From NCBI GenBank assembly GCA_947579605.1, contig OX388318.1, positions 8,246,001-8,310,000 of the forward strand: 64,000 nt of DNA, given 5' to 3'. Under the pieces are notes generated by a model, which saw only the letters and a program-made list of their open reading frames with translations, searched no databases and was not told where the DNA came from. Both the position numbers and the translations under genes were made by a program. Source of the DNA: Athripsodes cinereus. Its lineage: Eukaryota > Arthropoda > Insecta > Trichoptera > Leptoceridae. The number at the start of each line of letters is the position of its first letter. The first letter of the stretch is position 1. Positions 53,201 through 54,836 of the stretch are shown in pieces.

Positions 53201-54125
53201 TCTCCACTATCACAAACTGTCAGACAGAGCTCAGGTAAATATAATCTTACACTATTTTGTTGGAGTTTATTGTGTTAAGCTCCACACTATTTCTTTGTCA
53301 ATAAAAAAAAACTTCTTTTGAGTTTTACATGGTTTTTATTTTAAGTTAATTGAGCGTCAACGTGTGATGTCTTATAACTACTTAAATTTAATAATCAGAT
53401 CAATGCTGCATGCACCCTTTGACGGCAACAGTACACATCTAGACACCCACACCAATCCCACCCCCCTGAAGAAACCTACTGCAATTGTAGGTTAAACATT
53501 GGGAAATATCCTGCTCATCAGATCAAGTACACATAGCCTGTACACCCTCAGTGTATATAACACCAGTCGATTCTGAAAGCCTAAAACCTATTGATGTTTT
53601 GATAAAATTAAACTGGTTACAGTATTTCTGTGTGTTGAAGGGAACTTGAATAATCCGAGTTTTAGTTATAATGTATTGTTACCTTCTTTATGTCCTTTTT
53701 TATAGCATATTTACTTTTATAGAATACCATATATATTTAGCGATGTCTGTCTATTGATAAAAAATGATATAATTTTTTTGTCAAAGTTGAAACAAACTTT
53801 ATTCAATTTGAAATCACTTGCATTTTAGTAATTTAACGTCAACAAACATGTAAAAAGTAAATTATGTTGAAAAAACTTTAAATGAAGTAATTACCGTCCG
53901 ACATGCAGAAATACTCATTTTGTACATCTCATGTTAATATCTTGCTTCTCTTTAATTCCAGGTGAAACAAACATATCAAGTGATGTTAGTCTCTGTCAGT
54001 TGGGTAGCGAGAGGCGCCCTTCCCTCCCACCAGCCCTTCCCCGTCCACCCCTACCACTCCACGACTCTCGAGAAAATCAGCCTCCGCAACAAGCCCAACC
54101 TCCTAACTCAGAGACTATGTGCTAA
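15702..54125 (+). CDS. Trpm: TRPM-family cation channel gene (insect Trpm), N-terminus missing, 30 exons
   Basis: This is a transient receptor potential melastatin channel, a plasma-membrane tetrameric non-selective cation channel; insect members are linked to Mg/Zn/Ca homeostasis (family knowledge). Seen in the sequence: the N-terminal TRPM homology region (motifs [41 protein letters not shown]), six membrane helices, the pore motif YGEVFA, S6 [11 protein letters not shown], the TRP box VWMFQRF, a post-[15 protein letters not shown] segment and a coiled coil. The tail ends in SETMC at a taa at 54123-54125. Joined exons using one pore exon sum to 5,100 nt (1,699 aa plus stop), divisible by three, with matching phases at every junction. 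No alpha-kinase domain is present, as expected for insect TRPM. The residues before YVRLAYDTR are not in an exon I could find. Exon entries follow. Confidence in identity is very high; exon ends were read by eye from GT/AG sites and homology. Confidence 0.96.
16060..16200 (-). pseudogene. Short LINE C-terminal scrap
   Basis: Minus-strand residues [20 protein letters not shown] and [12 protein letters not shown] align with the MTKKIYLAERNGARRRGRPR block of 14940-15416. Confidence 0.7.
16324..16493. mobile_element. Foldback MITE-like element
   Basis: Imperfect inverted repeat of about 75-bp arms (atatggaagaaaacacattt ... ttttgttttcttccatat) around a short centre. Half of the same sequence recurs at 19615-19697, supporting a dispersed family. 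Confidence 0.8.
17038..17515. mobile_element. Non-autonomous hAT-like element
   Basis: Ends cagtgattcccaaag and, inverted, cagaggttcccaaat, flanked by 8-bp direct repeats gtctaagg and gtttaagg (one mismatch). 8-bp target duplications and CAG..TTCCCAAA ends are hAT hallmarks. It has no transposase ORF. Its interior matches the element at 29213-29542 in inverted orientation. Confidence 0.85.
18145..18415 (+). repeat. CATCACGGCAT-family, near full-length, with head-to-head 5' stub
   Basis: An inverted 5' stub (gatatgccgtgatggtata, 18145-18163) abuts a long + copy: tataccttcatggcatatct, aggatgtgtggcac, cctcatagctgaatcgaaga, acacctgccttttacaggac and agagtagaaagcttattc. It is the most complete copy in the window, about 240 bp. 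Confidence 0.85.
19615..19697 (+). mobile_element. Half copy of the 16324 foldback family
   Basis: gactttataagtcgaaacca, then ggtcatcattaat, caaaactaaaaccaattgtg and ttccatat match the right arm of 16324-16493. Confidence 0.72.
20040..20100 (-). mobile_element. LINE 3'-end fragment (gaagatatcgc family)
   Basis: Minus-strand version: ttgtgcaatgggcgagatta then tcgcggaagcgatatcttcc. Confidence 0.6.
20222..20289 (-). mobile_element. Recent, very short retro-insertion with poly(A) and TSD
   Basis: On the minus strand the insert is about 41 bp ending in a run of 27 A. It is flanked by the direct repeat aaaaatacaatata at about 20208-20221 and 20290-20303. The TSD plus poly(A) is the mark of target-primed reverse transcription. 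The source element was not recognised; the insert holds a small hairpin catcc-tacga-ggatg. Confidence 0.85.
21255..21395 (-). repeat. CATCACGGCAT-family dispersed repeat
   Basis: Minus copy: cagcgatgaggtttgccacc, catcctgaatgtcttgat, gcatgtttcttacatgcagc and taccccacttgtgggatatg then ccgtgatagtata and a tag trinucleotide run. Confidence 0.87.
21471..21626. mobile_element. Foldback element with CTGATGA-hairpin module
   Basis: Inverted arms of about 55 bp (aacactgtattactttcact ... ctcagaggcctttcgggtag and its complement) around a 43-bp centre. The right half carries ctgatgatcggtgcctaccc then gaaagg (21555-21580). Confidence 0.88.
21775..21990 (+). repeat. CATCACGGCAT-family dispersed repeat
   Basis: tatcacggcatctcttataa, gtgtaataaacgtgcaagtt, tccgtgccatcaaaaaac, attcaggatgagtggcatac and ctcatcgct blocks in order. 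Confidence 0.87.
22007..22345 (+). mobile_element. RTE/Proto2-like retroelement 3' end
   Basis: Begins actagctgacacagcaaaag with ttgttttaccatatat, and ends with tcatcaaaatcggtccagcc, gtttcggcagagtataatga and a tatagata-like AT tail. This arrangement is common to RTE-type LINE/SINE tails in insects. No ORF. Confidence 0.7.
23105..23400 (+). pseudogene. LINE reverse-transcriptase C-terminal fragment
   Basis: Motifs [40 protein letters not shown] and [11 protein letters not shown] in one frame, then the match decays. 5'-truncated. Similar region to 10903-11379 but of another subfamily. Confidence 0.83.
23878..24050 (+). mobile_element. tRNA-derived SINE (or tRNA-like pseudogene)
   Basis: A-box-like tagcttaatttgacatagca, a T-arm with B box cgggttcaattcccgt, and acceptor-like tgcccgg/ccagggca ends (about 23880-23957), followed by a body (ggtggcgttgccttttctaa). 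The anticodon loop does not have standard size, so it is not scored as a tRNA gene. It ends about 100 bp before the next exon. Confidence 0.75.
24156..24315 (+). CDS. Trpm: Trpm exon, N-terminal homology region
   Basis: Acceptor tttttttcag, donor gtgaat. Encodes [19 protein letters not shown], then [20 protein letters not shown] to HSIATP. Phase 1 to 2. It lies after an 8.2-kb transposon-rich intron. Confidence 0.94.
24461..24597 (+). CDS. Trpm: Trpm exon, N-terminal homology region
   Basis: Acceptor catttcttag, donor gtaagc. Encodes [20 protein letters not shown], then [15 protein letters not shown] to KLHP. Phase 2 to 1. Confidence 0.94.
24700..24856 (+). CDS. Trpm: Trpm exon, N-terminal homology region
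   Basis: Acceptor ccctgatag, donor gtaagt. Encodes [20 protein letters not shown] to [15 protein letters not shown], the TRPM signature with [10 protein letters not shown]. Phase 1 to 2. Confidence 0.94.
25097..25244 (+). CDS. Trpm: Trpm exon, N-terminal homology region
   Basis: Acceptor tcgatag, donor gtaaga. Encodes [20 protein letters not shown] to [16 protein letters not shown]. Phase 2 to 0. Confidence 0.92.
25329..25460 (+). mobile_element. tRNA-derived SINE remnant
   Basis: gtgcctagccggatggcatt ... ctgtgtttgaatcctactcc resembles A and B boxes with correct spacing; degenerate. Lies between two Trpm exons. Confidence 0.6.
25498..25684 (+). CDS. Trpm: Trpm exon, MHR2-type repeat region
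   Basis: Acceptor cttttcag, donor gtgtgt. Encodes [20 protein letters not shown] to [20 protein letters not shown] and EWPP. The [10 protein letters not shown] block is a TRPM hallmark of the ankyrin-like helical repeats. Phase 0 to 1. Confidence 0.94.
25875..26133 (+). CDS. Trpm: Trpm exon, ankyrin-like repeat region
   Basis: Acceptor aaatttaag, donor gttttt (weak at +5). Encodes [40 protein letters not shown] and on to [14 protein letters not shown]. Phase 1 to 2. Confidence 0.92.
26499..26685 (+). CDS. Trpm: Trpm exon, MHR3/4 linker
   Basis: Acceptor ttttctcag, donor gtgagt. Encodes [20 protein letters not shown] to [13 protein letters not shown]. The [15 protein letters not shown] junction with the next exon is typical TRPM. 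It has no long open frame beyond its ends. Phase 2 to 0. Confidence 0.92.
26945..27125 (-). mobile_element. tRNA-derived SINE, family 2
   Basis: On the minus strand: ggaagtagagtctcagctt (A box) and gcagttcgaacccaggtgc (B box), then a body shared with 54360-54510 (gtgtataaagttgtatttgg). Confidence 0.8.
27446..27635 (+). CDS. Trpm: Trpm exon, helical MHR3/4 region
   Basis: Acceptor tgattgtag, donor gtaata. Encodes [40 protein letters not shown] and on to [13 protein letters not shown], among the best conserved blocks of TRPM channels. Phase 0 to 1. Confidence 0.95.
28145..28356 (+). CDS. Trpm: Trpm exon, helical MHR4 region
   Basis: Acceptor ctgtttcag, donor gtatgt. Encodes [40 protein letters not shown] and on to [16 protein letters not shown]. 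Phase 1 to 0. Confidence 0.94.
28757..28915 (+). CDS. Trpm: Trpm exon, pre-S1 acidic linker
   Basis: Acceptor atttttaag, donor gtaagt. Encodes [20 protein letters not shown], then an acidic stretch of about 30 residues ending in NHNPDAE. Phase 0 to 0. Confidence 0.92.
29213..29542. mobile_element. Non-autonomous hAT-like element
   Basis: Ends catgggtagccaacc and, inverted, caagggtggccaacc. Flanked by 8-bp repeats gtctaagg and atctaagg (one mismatch). GGGCCGCA-rich inside, with a C14 run at about 29336-29350. Lies in the intron between exons 28757-28915 and 30003-30065. Confidence 0.88.
30003..30065 (+). CDS. Trpm: Trpm 63-nt small exon, probable cassette
   Basis: Acceptor gtttatttag, donor gtacag. 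Encodes 21 residues beginning [17 protein letters not shown]. It is symmetrical (phase 0 to 0), so it can be skipped or included without changing frame. It carries basic-residue serine sites (RRKS, RSRGS) next to the acidic linker. It was found by frame continuity and splice sites, not by strong homology. Confidence 0.7.
30066..32429 (+). other. Trpm intron, AT-rich, few identifiable repeats
   Basis: Holds a degenerate tRNA-like SINE at about 30205-30300 (B box gggtttgtttccac), an imperfect inverted repeat at about 30608-30735 (tcttgaggatgattt / aaaatcaccctcaaga) and a TA microsatellite at about 30818-30838. No exon seen. Confidence 0.6.
32430..32609 (+). CDS. Trpm: Trpm exon, linker and pre-S1 helix
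   Basis: Acceptor tgcttttcag, donor gtgagt. Encodes [20 protein letters not shown], then [20 protein letters not shown] and S. The [12 protein letters not shown] block is the conserved pre-S1 elbow. Phase 0 to 0. Confidence 0.94.
33233..33390 (+). CDS. Trpm: Trpm exon, S1 and start of S2
   Basis: Acceptor ctgtttcag, donor gtaacc. Encodes S1 [18 protein letters not shown], the loop [10 protein letters not shown] and S2 [16 protein letters not shown]. Phase 0 to 2. Confidence 0.95.
33690..33745 (-). repeat. CATCACGGCAT-family 5' stub
   Basis: gcggttagtccactaactac, accacttgtgaaaaatgtc: minus-strand 5' blocks, degenerate. Confidence 0.55.
33845..34023 (-). pseudogene. Short LINE C-terminal fragment
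   Basis: Minus-strand frame [40 protein letters not shown] and [11 protein letters not shown], the typical RTE tail (ARDLxxAxLxxEDxxDxxxW). Confidence 0.78.
34220..34450 (+). repeat. CATCACGGCAT-family, near full-length
   Basis: catacaatcacagcatttcc, caagtggggtagccagtgga, ctccgtgccaataaaagtta, attcaggaagggtagcaaac, cttatcgctga, ctgccttttacaggacc, and a final ggagactctacggga block. Confidence 0.86.
34518..34690. mobile_element. Foldback MITE-like element
   Basis: Inverted arms of about 80 bp beginning ggcctagtcaaa on both sides, with an 11-bp centre (about 34603-34613). Several mismatches. Inside the intron before the S3/S4 exon. Confidence 0.87.
34852..35042 (+). CDS. Trpm: Trpm exon, S3 and S4
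   Basis: Acceptor ttttttttccag, donor gtaaaa. Encodes [21 protein letters not shown]3 [15 protein letters not shown], and S4 [20 protein letters not shown]. Phase 2 to 1. Confidence 0.95.
35338..35483 (+). CDS. Trpm: Trpm exon, S4-S5 linker and S5
   Basis: Acceptor aatttccag, donor gttagt. Encodes [36 protein letters not shown], then [13 protein letters not shown] ahead of the pore helix. Phase 1 to 0. Confidence 0.95.
36084..36305 (+). CDS. Trpm: Trpm pore/S6 exon, alternative A
   Basis: Acceptor cttttcccag, donor gtgtga. It is 222 nt (74 aa), phase 0 to 0. Encodes pore helix [15 protein letters not shown], turret [20 protein letters not shown], then W and S6 ([20 protein letters not shown]). 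Two turret cysteines are present. Relative to alternative B the turret is less acidic (net about -2), and it has Q and E where B has D and D just after the filter. It cannot be joined to B in one mRNA without doubling the pore, so the two are inferred to be mutually exclusive. Confidence 0.93.
36493..36714 (+). CDS. Trpm: Trpm pore/S6 exon, alternative B
   Basis: Acceptor tttatttag, donor gtcagc. It is 222 nt (74 aa), phase 0 to 0, 187 nt after alternative A. It shares the first 15 residues with A and 53 of 74 overall. The turret [20 protein letters not shown] is strongly acidic (net about -6). The A-x-x-IDPPC form is closer to the pore of vertebrate TRPM1/TRPM3, so B may be the ancestral form (inference). 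Confidence 0.94.
36715..40111 (+). other. Trpm intron downstream of the pore exons
   Basis: 3.4 kb, AT-rich. Holds a LINE 3'-end fragment at about 38195-38290 (+). No further exon was found. It is the natural place for regulatory elements for the pore-exon choice, but I see no specific motif. Confidence 0.6.
38195..38290 (+). mobile_element. LINE 3'-end fragment (gaagatatcgc family)
   Basis: gcccatggcacaaaatttat, ttgtctagtttaaattgttt and a terminal aataaagatttttattatta tail, matching 8400-8500. Confidence 0.65.
40112..40345 (+). CDS. Trpm: Trpm exon, TRP box
   Basis: Acceptor aatatttag, donor gtttgt. Encodes the TRP helix [15 protein letters not shown], then [20 protein letters not shown] and [20 protein letters not shown] to EGYFREQ. 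It follows a 3.4-kb intron. Phase 0 to 0. Confidence 0.96.
40526..40648 (+). CDS. Trpm: Trpm exon, coiled-coil part 1
   Basis: Acceptor ttttttag, donor gtacag. Encodes [20 protein letters not shown] to [12 protein letters not shown], a heptad-like amphipathic helix corresponding to the C-terminal assembly coiled coil of TRPM channels. Phase 0 to 0. Confidence 0.93.
40922..41119 (+). CDS. Trpm: Trpm exon, coiled-coil part 2
   Basis: Acceptor ctgttttag, donor gtaata. Encodes [32 protein letters not shown] and on to RRFSERSE. Phase 0 to 0. Confidence 0.92.
41701..41880 (+). CDS. Trpm: Trpm exon, C-tail
   Basis: Acceptor aatttcttag, donor gtaaaa. Encodes [20 protein letters not shown] to VPVHEE-like acidic sequence ending [10 protein letters not shown]; the block [18 protein letters not shown] is visible. 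Sixty codons, phase 0 to 0. Confidence 0.88.
42081..42333 (+). CDS. Trpm: Trpm exon, Ser/Thr-rich C-tail
   Basis: Acceptor ttttatccag, donor gtaaga. Encodes [20 protein letters not shown] to DDEQDEMK, rich in Ser, Thr and acidic residues and predicted disordered. Phase 0 to 1. A perfect palindrome starts 111 bp downstream. Confidence 0.87.
42445..42646. repeat. Perfect inverted repeat, 96-bp arms
   Basis: Arms 42445-42540 and 42551-42646 are exact reverse complements by my base-by-base reading, with a 10-bp centre ctcaaactcg. Each arm contains the CTTGAGA-hairpin-GAAAA module (cttgagaatgcccattgaag then tgggcgaaaacg). It is transcribed as part of the Trpm intron after exon 42081-42333. Confidence 0.97.
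43464..43557 (+). CDS. Trpm: Trpm exon, C-tail
   Basis: Acceptor tattttgcag, donor gtataa. Encodes [20 protein letters not shown] then [11 protein letters not shown]. Phase 1 to 2. Followed by a 4.3-kb intron. Confidence 0.85.
44716..44880 (+). repeat. CATCACGGCAT-family dispersed repeat, diverged
   Basis: accattgtgacatcttccac, aagtggggtattcag, ctccgttccataaaaaataa, cctgcctcatcactaaattg. Confidence 0.75.
46113..46850. repeat. Tandem array, 138-bp unit, about 5.3 copies
   Basis: Unit starts fall at 46113, 46251, 46389, 46527, 46665 and 46803 (partial). Units are nearly identical; the main visible variant is gatatttattc versus gatatttactc. Each has two hairpins: acataaca/tgttatgt with an 8-nt loop, and ggctg-aaa-cagcc. 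A diverged partial unit precedes it from about 46029. Confidence 0.95.
47484..47640 (+). repeat. CATCACGGCAT-family dispersed repeat
   Basis: tataccatcacagcatctgc, cacgagtgggatgaccagta, tctccgccataaaaaaatta, acattcagaatggcggcctc and atcgcc. Confidence 0.82.
47888..48018 (+). CDS. Trpm: Trpm exon, His/Ser-rich C-tail
   Basis: Acceptor aatatccag. Two overlapping gtaagt donors lie 7 nt apart; only the downstream one (exon end 48018, phase 1) keeps frame with the next exon. Encodes [20 protein letters not shown] to NSSDAPSVS. Confidence 0.84.
48255..48500 (+). repeat. CATCACGGCAT-family dispersed repeat, diverged
   Basis: ctctgtgccataaaaatata, ggcattcaaaatgggtaaca, tatctcattgccaaattaaa and a tgatgtttcacaattacttg block in family order. 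48120-48235 just upstream may be a further LINE scrap ([18 protein letters not shown]). Confidence 0.7.
48590..48700 (-). mobile_element. tRNA-derived SINE, family 2, degenerate
   Basis: Minus strand: ggtggtcagtacagtctcaa (A-box region), gagattcgggttcaattt (B box), then a body matching gtgtatttgggttta. It lies only about 25 bp upstream of exon 48726. Confidence 0.68.
48726..48873 (+). CDS. Trpm: Trpm exon, conserved C-tail block
   Basis: Acceptor tttatacag, donor gtaagt. Encodes [40 protein letters not shown], then GLLSPPRTP. The [11 protein letters not shown] block resembles a conserved C-terminal segment of the TRPM1/3/6/7 group. Phase 1 to 2. Confidence 0.88.
49324..49551 (+). CDS. Trpm: Trpm exon with several in-frame donor choices
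   Basis: Acceptor cattttcag. Encodes [20 protein letters not shown] to [20 protein letters not shown] and R. Three GT donors, all in phase 2, could end it: after 49494 (gttctc), 49530 (gtttgt) or 49551 (gtatta). The longest form adds a 19-residue Cys-rich segment, [20 protein letters not shown] give the longest. The conserved core ends near 49494, so which donor is used is open. Confidence 0.75.
51400..51655 (+). mobile_element. tRNA-derived SINE, family 1, near full-length
   Basis: A-box region tgtggcacggaggtgaagct, B box gagtttgattctcag, and body (acgcagaatgaca, cctggctgttacat, acccataatacaagattc, tagtttgggactaactgatc) matching 8598-8845. Confidence 0.85.
51913..52071 (+). CDS. Trpm: Trpm exon, C-tail
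   Basis: Acceptor tatattaaag, donor gtgtgt. Encodes [20 protein letters not shown] to [10 protein letters not shown]. Phase 2 to 2. A hAT-like insertion begins only 24 bp after the donor. Confidence 0.85.
52088..52680 (+). repeat. CATCACGGCAT copy split by a hAT-like insertion
   Basis: The 5' edge ctctatac (52088-52095) is the duplicated target. The rest resumes at 52497: ctctataccattacgacatt, ggatgggtgccataactcat and acctgccttttacaagacac, in family order. Confidence 0.8.
52096..52496. mobile_element. Non-autonomous hAT-like element with perfect 8-bp TSD
   Basis: Ends caggggtctacaaact and, inverted, caggggtctccaaact. Flanked by ctctatac on both sides (52088-52095 and 52497-52504). GC-rich subterminal cccgcgggcc. 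No ORF. It sits 24 bp after the end of Trpm exon 51913-52071. Confidence 0.93.
53017..53234 (+). CDS. Trpm: Trpm exon, Pro/Ser-rich C-tail
   Basis: Acceptor ctattttccag, donor gtaaat. Encodes [20 protein letters not shown] to [11 protein letters not shown], low complexity. Phase 2 to 1. The LRRAS site resembles a basophilic kinase target (inference). Confidence 0.86.
53235..53961 (+). other. Trpm intron
   Basis: Holds one isolated ctgaagaaacctactgcaat - tgtaggttaaac hairpin module (53466-53495) in an otherwise unrecognised repeat-like segment (about 53400-53590). Confidence 0.6.
53962..54125 (+). CDS. Trpm: Trpm last coding exon with stop
   Basis: Acceptor tttaattccag. Encodes [20 protein letters not shown], then a Pro-rich run ([15 protein letters not shown]), ending PPNSETMC and taa. 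Phase 1 to stop. The 3' UTR end was not determined; no convincing AATAAA is seen before the pogo element at 54837. Confidence 0.88.
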
Positions 54126-54354
54126 TAATTATAAGCATAAATATCTGTGTGTAATACAATAATATAACTGTTATATATAATTATTAGACATATGTCGGTC
54201 AATGTTGTAACTGTAAATAATAGTAACAATGAGCTAATGCTGTATAATCAATTCAGTAGAAAAATTACTGTCACAAAACAAATCTTCCTTTCTTATTCAG
54301 AATGGCTATGCGATTATCGTAAAGTTTTGAAGTGCTCAAAGTTTTTTTTTTTTA

Positions 54355-54512
54355 AATATATCTGGGTTTTTGTTATAAACCCAAATACAACCTTATACAC
54401 CTTTCACGGTTGGCTAAAATCTTGTACCTTGCCGGTATCTGGGATGGAACCGCGGACCCCTTGTTCACGAGGCCGAGACTCTACCTCCAAGCTACCGATG
54501 AACTCAAATTTT
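54355..54512 (-). mobile_element. tRNA-derived SINE, family 2
   Basis: Minus strand: gatgagttcatcggtagctt-like start, ggaggtagagtctcggcctc (A box), gcggttccatcccagatacc (B box), and the aaggttgtatttgggttta body. It lies in the region just after the Trpm stop, so it may be part of the 3' UTR. Confidence 0.82.
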
Positions 54513-54734
54513 ATTTGATGTAATTGAATTTATTCCTTGAATATCTTTGGAATCACCAGGACAAAACAAATCTCAATTTTTTTTAGTGTCCTGTATTTAT
54601 AAAACATTAATTATTGTATGACATGGAATAATCAATTCAACGATAATTAATAAATTAATTAATTAATATGTAGACCGTTGTGAATATCTTATTTTTTATT
54701 GCACAGATAAGACAACTTATAAATTTATAACATG

Positions 54735-54800
54735 CAGATGCAGTAGCTAGTCCACTGGCTACACCAGTTATGAGAAATGCCATAGTTAGTAGTGAAGATA
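54735..54800 (-). repeat. CATCACGGCAT-family 5' stub
   Basis: agctagtccactggctacac, cagttatgagaaatgccat, degenerate minus-strand 5' blocks. Confidence 0.55.
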
Positions 54801-54836
54801 AATGATATTAAATAGTAAATCCTACTGGCTGCAGTA

